From Nitratireductor pacificus pht-3B (GTDB taxonomy: Bacteria; Pseudomonadota; Alphaproteobacteria; Rhizobiales; Rhizobiaceae): a stretch of DNA of 64,000 bases. Positions 1 through 8,581 of the stretch are shown in pieces. Below the pieces are notes generated by a model, which saw only the letters and a program-made list of their open reading frames with translations, was not told the DNA's origin and searched no databases. Location of the stretch: the NCBI RefSeq assembly GCF_000300335.1, contig NZ_AMRM01000007.1, positions 1 to 64,000 of the forward strand, in the 5' to 3' direction. Made by a program: the position numbers and the translations under genes. Each line of letters opens with the position of its first letter. Position 1 is the first letter of the stretch.

Positions 1-238
1 CCATGTCGGCGCGCAGGCCGACCGTCCGGCCACCCTCCCTGCTGCCGTTGATGATGCCGACGACGCCGGTCTTGCCGAGACCCGTATGCACCTCGTCGAC
101 GCCCCATTTCCGCAACAGCTCGGCGACGATGCCGGAGGTGCGCACCTCCTCGAAGCCGATCTCGGGATGTTCGTGGAAATCGCGGCGGATCTCGGTCAGC
201 TCATCGGCATAGGCGGCGATTTTCGGCAGTACGGGCAT
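1..238 (-). CDS. M20 family amidohydrolase/peptidase (partial, N-terminus only)
   Basis: Only the first 79 residues are inside the window; the gene runs off the left edge. The N-terminus has the M20/HipO-type block RRDFHEHPEIGFEE and ends in GLRADM, the start of the family's first metal-binding motif (usually LRADMDALP). Known members are zinc amidohydrolases that cleave N-acyl amino acids or dipeptides in the cytoplasm. The ATG at 238 follows GGAG at a 6-nt spacing. It lies 85 nt downstream of the ABC ATPase in the same orientation, so it is probably the last gene of the MlrC/peptide-transporter operon and would act on the imported material. The exact substrate cannot be told. Confidence 0.85.
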   Translation of the reverse strand, partial: MPVLPKIAAYADELTEIRRDFHEHPEIGFEEVRTSGIVAELLRKWGVDEVHTGLGKTGVVGIINGSREGGRTVGLRADM

Positions 239-323
239 GTTGGTCTCCGGCGGGATCGTTGTGGGATGAGGGATGGATCAAGGATGGGCGTGCAAGGGCG
301 TTGAGGTTCCTCAACCCGGCGCC

Positions 324-1985
324 TCACGCGCTTTTCAGTTCACGGAAATTGGCGAAGTCCCACAGCCGCCCCGGCGCCGCCTCGATCAGGGCGCGCGTGT
401 AGGCGTGCTGCGGATTGGCGAGCACGTTGGCCGCCGTGTCGTGCTCGACCACATGGCCATGCTGCATCACCACCACCTCGTCGCAGATCTGCGCCGCGAC
501 GCGCAGATCGTGGGTGATGAAGAGGATGGCGATGCCGAGCTTCTTCTGCAGTTCGTCGAGCAGGTCGAGCACCTGTGCCTGCACCGACACGTCGAGGGCG
601 GAGACCGCCTCGTCGGCCACCAGCACGTCCGGCTCCATGGCGATGGCGCGGGCGATCGCCACGCGCTGCCGCTGGCCGCCGGAGAACTGGTGCGGATAGC
701 GGTTCACCGCGTCGTCCGGCAGGCCGACCAGCGTCAGGAGCTCCGCCGCCCGCTTCAGCGCCGCCTTCCTGTCGGCGCCGATGTTGAGCGGCCCCTCGAT
801 CAGGCTCCGGCCGATGGTCCAGCGCGGGTTGAGCGAGCGGAACGGATCCTGGAAGACGATCTGGATGTGCTTGCGATAAGGCCTCAGCGCGTGGCGCGAC
901 AGGCGGGCGATCTCGCGGTCGGCGACGCGGATATCGCCCTCCGTCGGATCGATCAGCCGCATGATGCAGCGGGCGACGGTGGACTTGCCCGAGCCGCTTT
1001 CGCCGACGATGCCGAGCGTCCGGCCGCGCGGGATGGAGAAACTCACGTCGTTCGCCGCCCGCGTCGCCTCGCGCCGCGCGAAGACGCCATGCGCCCCATA
1101 GGTCTTCTGCAGCCCGCTGACCGACAGCACCGCGCCGCCCTGCGGCTCGGGCCGCGCCGGGCGCGGCGTCAGGCTCGGCACGGACTGCAGCAATTGCTTC
1201 GTGTAGTCCTCCCGCGGGCGGCGCAGCAGGTCCTCGACCGGCGCATGCTCGACGATCCGGCCGAGCTTCATGACATGCACCGTGTCCGCGATCTCCGCCA
1301 CCACGCCCATGTCGTGGGTGATGAAGAGGACGGCGGTTCCATGCTTCTCCTGCAATTCGGCGATCAGGCCGAGGATCTGCTTCTGCGTCGTCACGTCGAG
1401 CGCCGTGGTCGGCTCGTCGGCGATCAGCAACTGCGGCTCGAGGATCAGCGCCATGGCGATCATGATGCGCTGCCGCTGCCCGCCGGAAAGCTGGTGCGGA
1501 TAGGAGCGGTGGATGCGCTCCACGTCGGGCAGGTGCACCTGGTTCATGATGTCGAGCACGCGCGCGCGCTTCTCGCGGGCGGGGAGCCTGGTGTGCGTGT
1601 CGAGCACTTCCCCGATCTGGTCGCCGACGCGCATCACCGGGTTCAGCGCCGTCATCGGTTCCTGGAAGATCATGGAGATCTTCTGCGCCCGCATCTCGCG
1701 CATGGCCTGCGGCCCGAGCTCGAGCAGGTTCCGGCCCTCCAGCCCGATGCGCCCGCCGGTCGCTTCCAGCGCGCCCTTGGGCAAGAGGCCCATGACGGAA
1801 AGCGAGGTGACGGACTTGCCCGAGCCGGATTCGCCGACGAGGCAGACCGTCTCGCCCTGGCGGATTTTCAGCGACACCTTGTCGAGCACCGGCGCCGCCG
1901 TCCTGTTGCCGGCGAGCTGGACCGTCAGGTCCTCGATTTCCAGAACGCTCGGCGCGGCGTCGAAGCTGCGGGTCTTGAACTTCAT
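324..1985 (-). CDS. Dipeptide/oligopeptide ABC transporter, fused double ATP-binding protein (DppD-DppF type)
   Basis: This 553-residue protein carries two complete ABC ATPase domains in tandem. The first has Walker A GESGSGKS at residues 51-58 and signature LSGGQRQR; the second has another GESGSGKS near residue 330 and signature FSGGQRQR. Both halves have the OppD/OppF-type C-terminal extension. It is the energy-coupling subunit of a family-5 peptide-type importer such as GsiA or YejF. The two permeases and the binding protein lie upstream on the same strand, separated from this gene by a 154-bp palindromic repeat. Substrate is inferred to be a peptide or modified amino acid because the operon also encodes M81 and M20 hydrolases. 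Confidence 0.93.
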   Translation of the reverse strand: MKFKTRSFDAAPSVLEIEDLTVQLAGNRTAAPVLDKVSLKIRQGETVCLVGESGSGKSVTSLSVMGLLPKGALEATGGRIGLEGRNLLELGPQAMREMRAQKISMIFQEPMTALNPVMRVGDQIGEVLDTHTRLPAREKRARVLDIMNQVHLPDVERIHRSYPHQLSGGQRQRIMIAMALILEPQLLIADEPTTALDVTTQKQILGLIAELQEKHGTAVLFITHDMGVVAEIADTVHVMKLGRIVEHAPVEDLLRRPREDYTKQLLQSVPSLTPRPARPEPQGGAVLSVSGLQKTYGAHGVFARREATRAANDVSFSIPRGRTLGIVGESGSGKSTVARCIMRLIDPTEGDIRVADREIARLSRHALRPYRKHIQIVFQDPFRSLNPRWTIGRSLIEGPLNIGADRKAALKRAAELLTLVGLPDDAVNRYPHQFSGGQRQRVAIARAIAMEPDVLVADEAVSALDVSVQAQVLDLLDELQKKLGIAILFITHDLRVAAQICDEVVVMQHGHVVEHDTAANVLANPQHAYTRALIEAAPGRLWDFANFRELKSA

Positions 1986-2030
1986 GATCCGTGCTCCGGT
2001 GTATGGGGCTGGAAGCGCTGGTGGGATGCG

Positions 2031-2184
2031 CCCCCCTCTGCCCTGCCAGGCATCTCCCCCTCAAGGGGGGAGATCGGCTGGCAGAAGCGCATCGCTCCTT
2101 TTGCAACGCCGGCCATTGGCGAAACCCTCGCGGCCGACCAATCTCCCCCCTTGAGGGGGAGATGGCCGGCAGGCCGGAGGGGGG
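2031..2184. repeat. Palindromic intergenic element, family A copy 1
   Basis: Two inverted arms of about 45 bp, each containing the C-rich core ATCTCCCCCTCAAGGGGG or its complement, flank a centre of about 65 bp. The same arms occur at 4072-4224, 20421-20591 and 53435-53592, while the centres differ. It lies between the fused ATPase and the permease gene inside one operon. The element could fold into a large stem-loop in the transcript. It contains no gene of its own. Confidence 0.85.
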
Positions 2185-2204
2185 TATCAGGGGACGCGGT
2201 CATT

Positions 2205-3089
2205 TCAAGCCTCCCGCTTCTTCAGGCGCGGATCGAGCAGGTCGCGCGCCGTGTCGCCGAGCAGGTTGATCGACAGGATGCACAGCGACAGCATCAGGCC
2301 CGGCCAGAAGATGAGCGACGGCTTCAACTGGAAATAGACCCGGCCCTCGGCCATGATGTTGCCCCAGGTGGGGATCTCGGTGGAGACGCCGGCGCCGAGG
2401 AAGGACAGGATCGCCTCCGTCAGGATCGCCGAGGCGCAGATATAGGTGCCCTGCACGATGAGCGGGGCGAGCGTGTTCGGCATCAGGTGCTGCCACAGGA
2501 TCTTCGGCATGGAGGAGCCGAGCGCCAGCGCCGCCTCCACATAGGGTTCCTCGCGCGCCGACAGGACCACCGAGCGGACGAGCCGCACCACACGCGGGAT
2601 CTCGGGGATGGTGATCGCCCCCATCACCGACCAGATGCTCGGCCCGTTGAGCGCCACCAGTGCGATGGCGAGCAGGATCGACGGGATTGCCATCAAACTG
2701 TCCATGACGCGCATGATGATGGCATCCGCCAGCCGGAAGAAGCCGGAGACGAGGCCGATCATGAGGCCGATCGCCACGCTGATCACGGCCGCCCCGATGC
2801 CGATCAGCAGCGAGACGCGGCCGCCCGTGACGACGCGCGAGAGCATGTCGCGGCCATAGGCGTCGGTGCCCAGCGGGTAGACGTCGCTCGGCCCCTTGAG
2901 GCGCTGCAGCGCGTCCATCGCCATCGGGTCATGCGGGACGATCAGCGGGGCGGCGAGCGTCGCGGCGACGATGACGACGAGCACGGCGGCGGCGATGAGC
3001 GGCCCGGCGCCGACGCGCCAGCCGCGCGGCAGGGCGATGGCGCCGAACAGCCATTGCAGGCGGGCTGCGGGTTGCGGACTGGCGGCCAT
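2205..3089 (-). CDS. Peptide-type ABC transporter permease (DppC/OppC family)
   Basis: Inner-membrane permease of 294 residues with the usual DppC layout: a short cytoplasmic N-terminus, a first membrane helix at about residues 27-50, a periplasmic segment with the family motif HPLGTDAYGRDMLSR (here YPLGTDAYGRDMLSRV), then five further helices. The EAA-type cytoplasmic loop VEAALALGSSMPKILWQHLMPN contacts the ATPase. The ATG at 3089 overlaps the stop codon of the upstream DppB-type permease, so the two are translationally coupled. Together with that permease it forms the translocation channel of the peptide-type importer. Confidence 0.93.
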   Translation of the reverse strand: MAASPQPAARLQWLFGAIALPRGWRVGAGPLIAAAVLVVIVAATLAAPLIVPHDPMAMDALQRLKGPSDVYPLGTDAYGRDMLSRVVTGGRVSLLIGIGAAVISVAIGLMIGLVSGFFRLADAIIMRVMDSLMAIPSILLAIALVALNGPSIWSVMGAITIPEIPRVVRLVRSVVLSAREEPYVEAALALGSSMPKILWQHLMPNTLAPLIVQGTYICASAILTEAILSFLGAGVSTEIPTWGNIMAEGRVYFQLKPSLIFWPGLMLSLCILSINLLGDTARDLLDPRLKKREA

Positions 3090-4030
3090 CAGTAGCGGAT
3101 CCTCGGGTCGAAGAAGGTGTAGGAGAGGTCGATGACGAGATTGATGAACACGTAGAGCCCGCTCGTCAGCAGGATCATGCCCTGGATCACGGGATAGTCG
3201 CGCGCCAGGATGGCGTCGACGGTGAGCCGGCCGATGCCGGGAATGTTGAACACGCTCTCCGTCACCACGACGCCGCCGATCAGCAGCGCGAAACCGGTGC
3301 CGATGATGGTCATGATCGGCACGGCCGCGTTGCGCAGCGCGTGGCGGAACAGGACGACCGTCTCCTTCACGCCCTTGGCGCGGGCGGTGCGGATATAGTC
3401 CTCGCCGAGCACCTCGAGCATGGAGGCGCGCGTCATGCGGGCGATCAGCGCCACATAGATGGTGGCAAGTGTCAGGCAGGGCAGGATGGCGCGCGCCAGG
3501 AATTTGCCAAAACCCTCGGAGGGCGCGGCGTAGCCCTGCACGGGAAACCAGCGCAGCTCGATGGCGAAGGCCTGGATGAACAGATAGCCGATGACGAAGA
3601 CGGGTATGGAGAAGCCCAGAACCGAAAAGGCCATCACGGCGTAGTCGACCCAGGTGCGGTGCCGCCAGGCGGCAAGCACGCCCATGGGCACGGCGATCAG
3701 CACCGACAGGACGATGGTCAGGACGGCGATGTTGAAGGTCGGCCAGATGCGCTGGCCGATCATCTGCGTCACAGGCGTGTTGGAGATGAGCGACGTGCCG
3801 AGCTCGCCCTTCAGGAGCAAGCCGACCCAGGTGACGAACTGCACATGCAGCGGGTCGGACAGGCCGAGCGAGGTGCGGATGCGCTCAAGCTGCGCCGGCG
3901 TCGCCATGTCGCCCGCGATGATCGCCGCCGGATCGCCCGGCGTCAGCCTGAGCAGCAGGAAGACGAAGATGGCGACGATGGTCATGACCGGTATGACCGC
4001 CAGGATGCGCCGGATGATGTAGCCTAGCAT
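3089..4030 (-). CDS. Peptide-type ABC transporter permease (DppB/OppB family)
   Basis: This permease has 313 residues from MLGYIIRRILAVIPVM, a typical DppB start with the first membrane helix at residues 9-31. The periplasmic stretch after helix 1 contains LRLTPGDPAAIIAG, a DppB hallmark, and the coupling loop contains VLGEDYIRTARAKG. An in-frame extension to 4108 would start inside a palindromic repeat, so I chose ATG 4030. The stop overlaps the start of the next permease. It pairs with the DppC-type subunit to form the channel. Confidence 0.92.
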   Translation of the reverse strand: MLGYIIRRILAVIPVMTIVAIFVFLLLRLTPGDPAAIIAGDMATPAQLERIRTSLGLSDPLHVQFVTWVGLLLKGELGTSLISNTPVTQMIGQRIWPTFNIAVLTIVLSVLIAVPMGVLAAWRHRTWVDYAVMAFSVLGFSIPVFVIGYLFIQAFAIELRWFPVQGYAAPSEGFGKFLARAILPCLTLATIYVALIARMTRASMLEVLGEDYIRTARAKGVKETVVLFRHALRNAAVPIMTIIGTGFALLIGGVVVTESVFNIPGIGRLTVDAILARDYPVIQGMILLTSGLYVFINLVIDLSYTFFDPRIRY

Positions 4031-4071
4031 GGGGTTTGCCGTACCCTCGGTTTCACTTCGGGATCCTTCGC

Positions 4072-4224
4072 ACCCCCCCCTCTGGCCTGCCGGCCATCTC
4101 CCCCTCAAGGGGGGAGATCACAGCGTCGTCGTGTTTCGCTTCTCCCATCCGAAGTGAACGAAGCATCGATGACAGCCGATCTCCCCCCTTGAGGGGGAGA
4201 TGCCCGGCAGGGCAGAGGGGGGGT
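4072..4224. repeat. Palindromic intergenic element, family A copy 2
   Basis: Same inverted arms as the element at 2031-2184, with a different centre of about 65 bp. It fills the gap between the solute-binding protein gene and the DppB permease gene of the same operon. Two copies inside one transport operon suggest transcript processing or differential stability of the segments, but this is inference only. Confidence 0.85.
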
Positions 4225-4271
4225 GGGACAGGCAGGGCGGTCCTGTGAGAACCGCCCCGCTCATTCCACTG

Positions 4272-5897
4272 TCAGTCCGCCTTCTCGATGTTCCAGAACA
4301 CCGGCACCGGCGACGGGATCATGTTGGTCAGCTTGTTGCTGCGCGCCTGCGGCACGGCATACTCGCCCAGCGGGATGTAGAGCACCTCGTCCAGATTGTG
4401 CTTCTGGATGGCGACAGCCACCTCCTTCTGCTTCTCGGGCGTGTCGGCGGCGATGAAGTCGGCGCGCAGGGCCTCGACCGCGTCGTCCTTCGGCCAGCCG
4501 AACCAGGCGCCATCGCCGCGGCCGTTGAGCATCGGGCTGATCAGCGGCGAGTTGATCTCCGGCACCATCCAGTTGGTGAAGAAGAGGTTCCAGCCGCCCT
4601 CGGCGGGCTTGGACTGGCTGGCACGGCGCGTCACCAGCGTCTGCCAGTCCATGGCCTGCATGTCGACGTTGAAGCCGGCATTGCGCAGTGCCTGCGCCGC
4701 CACCACGGGCTGCGCCGTCAGGCTGACCACGTCGGTCGGCTGCATGAGGACGACCGGCGTTCCGTCATAGCCGGCTTCCTCGAGCAGCTTCTTGGCGCCC
4801 TCCACGTCGCCGCCGGAGGTCAGCGTCTGCGATCCCGATTCGTCGCCGAGCGGCGTGCCGCAGCCGAAGATCGCCCCGCAGACCTTGTAGTAGTCGGCAT
4901 TGCCGATCAGCGTGCCGAGCACGTCCTCCTGGCTGAGCGCCATCTGCGCCGCCTGGCGGATCTTCTTGTTGTCGAAGGGCGGATGCTTGAAGTTCATGCG
5001 GCCGATCGTCTGGTAGCCGAGGTCGTCGCGCGTCTCGACGGTGACGTCCTCGCTGGCCGCGAGGATCGGCAGAAGGTCGATCTGCACCTGCTCGATATAG
5101 TCGATCTCACCCGACATGATGGCGTTGATCGCCGTCTGGGCGTCCGGCATCGTGACCCATTTCACCGTATCGACCTTGACGTTCTTGCCGCCGGCCATCC
5201 AGCTCGCCGCGCCTTCGCGCGGCACGTAGTCGGCGAATTTCTTGTAGGTCACCGAGACGCCGGGCTGGTATTCTTCCTGCACGAAGACGAAGGGGCCGGA
5301 GCCGACATATTCGGTGATCGCCTCGTCCGGCGAACCGCTCGCCACGCGCTCGGGCATGATGAAGGGCGGAACGGCGGACTGCTTGCCGACCGTGTCGAGC
5401 AGAGCGGGGAACGGCGATTTCAGTGTCCAGACGATGGTCTTGTCGTCCTTCGCCTCGAGGCTTTCGGTGATGTCGAAGATGAGCTGCCCGCCGGAATCGC
5501 GCTTGCCCCAGCGCGTGAGCGAGGCGACGGCGTCCGCCGCCGTCACCGCCGCGCCGTCATGGAATTTCAGACCGTCGCGCAGGGTGAAGGTATAGACGAG
5601 ATTGTCGTCGGAGATGGTCCAGTCGGCCATCTGCGGCTGCGGCTTGAAGTTCTCGTCGACAGCCACCAGCACGTCATAGATCATGTAGCCGTGGTTACGG
5701 GTTATGTGGGCGGTGGTGATGATCGGGTCGAGCACGCGCAGGCCCGAATGCATGACCGCCGTGATCGTCTTGTCCTGGGCGAAGGCGGGTGTCGCAAGAC
5801 CCGCGCCGCTGACGAGCGCAGCGCCGGCTAACAGCCCCAGGGCGGCGCCCCGGGCATATCCCTTGCAGTGGTGAAGTCTCTCCTGAATACGCAACAT
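4272..5897 (-). CDS. Peptide-type ABC transporter substrate-binding protein (family 5)
   Basis: Periplasmic binding protein of 541 residues. Residues 1-40 look like a Sec signal peptide with cleavage after AFA (residues 38-40). The mature part follows the family-5 pattern: an early MHSGLRVLDPIITTAHITRNHGYMIYD-like segment (split here for brevity), YTFTLRDGLKFHDGAAVTAADA, and repeated Trp/Tyr-rich contact regions. This family binds oligopeptides, nickel or glutathione-like ligands and hands them to DppBC. The start has GAGGGA 5 nt upstream. It sits between the M81 peptidase gene and dppB, on the same strand, so it is probably the specificity component for the peptidase substrate. Confidence 0.92.
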   Translation of the reverse strand: MLRIQERLHHCKGYARGAALGLLAGAALVSGAGLATPAFAQDKTITAVMHSGLRVLDPIITTAHITRNHGYMIYDVLVAVDENFKPQPQMADWTISDDNLVYTFTLRDGLKFHDGAAVTAADAVASLTRWGKRDSGGQLIFDITESLEAKDDKTIVWTLKSPFPALLDTVGKQSAVPPFIMPERVASGSPDEAITEYVGSGPFVFVQEEYQPGVSVTYKKFADYVPREGAASWMAGGKNVKVDTVKWVTMPDAQTAINAIMSGEIDYIEQVQIDLLPILAASEDVTVETRDDLGYQTIGRMNFKHPPFDNKKIRQAAQMALSQEDVLGTLIGNADYYKVCGAIFGCGTPLGDESGSQTLTSGGDVEGAKKLLEEAGYDGTPVVLMQPTDVVSLTAQPVVAAQALRNAGFNVDMQAMDWQTLVTRRASQSKPAEGGWNLFFTNWMVPEINSPLISPMLNGRGDGAWFGWPKDDAVEALRADFIAADTPEKQKEVAVAIQKHNLDEVLYIPLGEYAVPQARSNKLTNMIPSPVPVFWNIEKAD

Positions 5898-5976
5898 GAT
5901 GTTCCCTCATTCGTTATGGGTGGGTTCTTGCGTTCGGTGACATTCGTGCGCCCGGTTCTACTGCCACGCTTGTTGA

Positions 5977-7506
5977 TCAGACCTCCATCGCTCGGCGTGC
6001 GTCGGCGCGCCGGAAAACAGGACCGTTGGGCGAAAGGCGCATGCCGTCGGCAAGCCGCGTCCAGGGCAGGTCGGCGGCATCGAGCGGCATCGGACCGGGC
6101 GCCGTGCAGACCAGCACCGTCTCGGCGATGGGATCGAAATCTGCGCGGAAATGCACGGAGCTCTTGTTGACGAGGATCGCCGCCTCTGTCGGCTCGATGC
6201 CGACGAAACGGTACATGGCGAGATCGGCCATCTGCGCCTTGTGGCTCGCGACGACGATCCTCACCCCACCGACTGAAAGACAGGCCGAGGGGCCGACATT
6301 GATGTGCGTGCCGCCGTAATAAGGGCCGGTCGCATGCAGGTCGCCATTCGACAGTTTCTCGACGTGGAAGGTGGCCGCCAGCGGCACGTCGCCCGGAATG
6401 CCGGACTGGCCGCCCAGAGCGATGTCGATATCGGCCCCTTCTCCGGCCTCGTGCGCCGCCTGCGCCGCGTCGGGATCGACGATCATGCCGATCGCCGCAT
6501 TCGTGGCGCCGTTGCGCAGCAGCGCGCGCAGCATGCCGGTCGTGTTGGAATCGCCCCCGGCGCCGGGATTGTCCTGGGTGTCGGCGATGACCACCGGGCG
6601 GCTTGCCTCCCGTGCGATGCGCATCGCCTCCTGCACGCCCTCGTCCGGCTGGTAGGCGCGCCCGGCGAAGGCGCTCTCGCTCGCCATGATGCGCGCGTGG
6701 AGATGATCGGCGGCGCGGTCGGCCGCCTCCTGCGTCTCGCCATAGGCGAGCACCGTCTGGCCGCATTCCTCGATGTCGGCGGCGGGAAAGCCCATCCAGT
6801 AGGACATGCTGGCGACCGCCCCGGCTTCCAGCGCGGCGACCTCCGCGTAAAGGCTTTTCGCCGGCTCGATGAAGGTGCACTGCCAGGGGATCGACGTCAG
6901 ATAGGGAAGCCGCCGGAATGCCCTGGCAAACGGCCTGCCGCGCTCCATCAGCCGGCCGAGCCCCTCGGCCGCGCGGCGCCCGGTCTCGGCCATGTCCACA
7001 TGCGGATAGGTGCGGAAGGCGACGAGCAGGTCGGCGGCATCGACCATTCTCTGCGTCGTGTTGCCGTGCAGGTCGAGGCTGGCGGCGATGGGCACGTCCG
7101 GCCCCACCACGCGGCGGATACGGGCGAGCAGTTCTCCCTCGCCGTCGTCCAGGTGCTCGGCCACCATGGCCCCGTGCAGGTCGAGGCACACGCCGTCGAG
7201 CGCACCCGCGGCGGCGATCCCGTCCACGATCTCGCCGGCGATGCGCTCATAGGCGTCGCGGGTCACATGGGCGGAAGGGATCGCGCCGGTCCATAGCACC
7301 GGCACCATCTCCCAGTCGGCCTCCCGGCCATGGGCAACGATGCCGGAAATGCCGAGATTGACGCCCGGGCAGCGCTCCAGGATGTCCGCACCGCGCGACA
7401 TCGGGAGATAGCCGCCACCCTGCACGAAATGCGCATAGGTCGCCTTCGACGGGGCGAAGGTGTTGGTTTCGTGCAGGAATCCGGCAAGCGCCACCCGCAT
7501 TGTCAT
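5977..7506 (-). CDS. M81 family metallopeptidase (MlrC / microcystinase C-like)
   Basis: The protein starts MTMRVALAGFLHETNTFAP, the hallmark N-terminus of MlrC/DUF1485 proteins, and contains the metal-ligand-type motifs DLHGAM and DLHGNTT near residues 108-140 and the later DTQDNPGAGGDSNTTG loop. MlrC of Sphingomonas hydrolyses linearised microcystin; most homologues have unknown peptide or amide substrates. I chose ATG 7506 because GGGGGA lies just upstream; an in-frame ATG at 7542 lacks a ribosome site. It is the first gene of the transporter operon and faces the IclR regulator across a 190-bp divergent promoter region. Cytoplasmic hydrolysis of an imported peptide-like compound is inferred. 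Confidence 0.9.
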   Translation of the reverse strand: MTMRVALAGFLHETNTFAPSKATYAHFVQGGGYLPMSRGADILERCPGVNLGISGIVAHGREADWEMVPVLWTGAIPSAHVTRDAYERIAGEIVDGIAAAGALDGVCLDLHGAMVAEHLDDGEGELLARIRRVVGPDVPIAASLDLHGNTTQRMVDAADLLVAFRTYPHVDMAETGRRAAEGLGRLMERGRPFARAFRRLPYLTSIPWQCTFIEPAKSLYAEVAALEAGAVASMSYWMGFPAADIEECGQTVLAYGETQEAADRAADHLHARIMASESAFAGRAYQPDEGVQEAMRIAREASRPVVIADTQDNPGAGGDSNTTGMLRALLRNGATNAAIGMIVDPDAAQAAHEAGEGADIDIALGGQSGIPGDVPLAATFHVEKLSNGDLHATGPYYGGTHINVGPSACLSVGGVRIVVASHKAQMADLAMYRFVGIEPTEAAILVNKSSVHFRADFDPIAETVLVCTAPGPMPLDAADLPWTRLADGMRLSPNGPVFRRADARRAMEV

Positions 7507-7614
7507 TCCATCCCCCAGACCGCAATGCGCCGTGAAACTCACGCGCCACCGTTTTCGCTCAACCGCAATTTTCGGATCGACGCCCGAAGAACGCGTGATA
7601 GGGTGAAGGACAAA

Positions 7615-7648
7615 GTATCGCTATGCGATACATTTGTATCGGTGATAC
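7615..7648. promoter_or_regulatory. Tandem palindromes, candidate IclR operator
   Basis: Two adjacent inverted repeats lie between the divergent mlrC-like and iclR genes: GTATCGC-TAT-GCGATAC at 7615-7631 and GTATC-GGT-GATAC at 7636-7648, centres 19 bp apart. Both share the GTATC half-site. IclR-family proteins commonly bind such sites in front of a divergent target operon. No experimental support is available here. Confidence 0.6.
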
Positions 7649-7696
7649 GATAGGTGTGCTACGGTTGCCGAGTCAAACGGTTTTTGGAGGTGTGGC

Positions 7697-8506
7697 TTGC
7701 GTTACGTGCAGAGAGCCGAATACGGGGTCCCCCCGGCGACGAGCGTCGACGATGGCGACCCTCTGTTCGTGCAGGCCATCGCCCGCGCCATGCAGGTTCT
7801 CTCGGCCTTTCACGATACCGGGAAGCCGCTGACCCTGAACGAGATCGCCGCGCAGAGCGGCATGGGCCGGAGCGCCGCGCAACGCGTCGTTCATACGCTC
7901 CGGCAGCTCGGATACATCGAGCGCGACGCCGACGACCGCGGCTATGTGCCGGGCATCCGCGTCCTCGACCACACACGCGACTATCTGCGCCTCAACCCGC
8001 TGGTGGTGCGCGCTTCGCCGGTGCTGATGGAACTCCGGCGCAATGTCCGCGAGCGCGTCGATCTCAGCCTGCGGGACGGACTGCGGCTCGTCTATGCCGC
8101 GCGCCTGCAGAGCAAGCGCGAGACCTTCTTCGCCACGCTGGTCGGTCAGAGCGTGCCGATCTACTGCACGTCCGGCGGCCGCGCCGTCATGGCGCATCTG
8201 AGCGACGCCGAGGTGGACGAGATCATCGCCCGTTCGGACCGGCGCGAGATCACGCCGAAGACGATCACCGATCCCGAGGAGATCCGCGCCAAGGTGCGGG
8301 AAGCGCGCGAGAACGGCTATGCGCTGGCGCTGGAGGAGATCCTGCAGGGGGAGATCGCGATTGCCGCCGCGCTGCTCGCGCCCGACGGCACGCCGCTCGG
8401 GGCGATCCACATCGCCGGGTCGCTCAGCGAGTGGGACGCGGAAACCTATTGCCGCCGTTTCGCGCCGCTGGTGGCGGAGGCGGCCGGCGCCCTCAACCGG
8501 TTCTGA
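7697..8506 (+). CDS. IclR family transcriptional regulator
   Basis: The 269-residue protein has an N-terminal winged helix at about residues 24-85 (LTLNEIAAQSGMGRSAAQRV as the recognition region) and a C-terminal IclR effector domain (YCTSGGRAVMAHLSDAEV, ALEEILQGEIAIAAALLAP). The start is TTG at 7697, preceded by TGGAGG with 6-nt spacing; there is no good ATG. It is divergent from the M81 peptidase/peptide transporter operon and the shared intergenic region holds two GTATC palindromes, so it probably controls that operon and itself. It ends 75 bp before the convergent Pot-type permease gene. Confidence 0.93.
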   Translation: MRYVQRAEYGVPPATSVDDGDPLFVQAIARAMQVLSAFHDTGKPLTLNEIAAQSGMGRSAAQRVVHTLRQLGYIERDADDRGYVPGIRVLDHTRDYLRLNPLVVRASPVLMELRRNVRERVDLSLRDGLRLVYAARLQSKRETFFATLVGQSVPIYCTSGGRAVMAHLSDAEVDEIIARSDRREITPKTITDPEEIRAKVREARENGYALALEEILQGEIAIAAALLAPDGTPLGAIHIAGSLSEWDAETYCRRFAPLVAEAAGALNRF

Positions 8507-8581
8507 TGCATGAACGGGTCTATCTCTTCGTGTTCCCGCGTTTATCGGACGTCGGATGATTCCGCCCGGCTACAAAACGCT

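Noticed and set aside
273-3095. A 940-residue open frame on the plus strand
   Set aside because: It is antisense to the ABC ATPase and permease genes and its translation is His/Arg-rich with no recognisable domain; long antisense frames are expected at this GC content.
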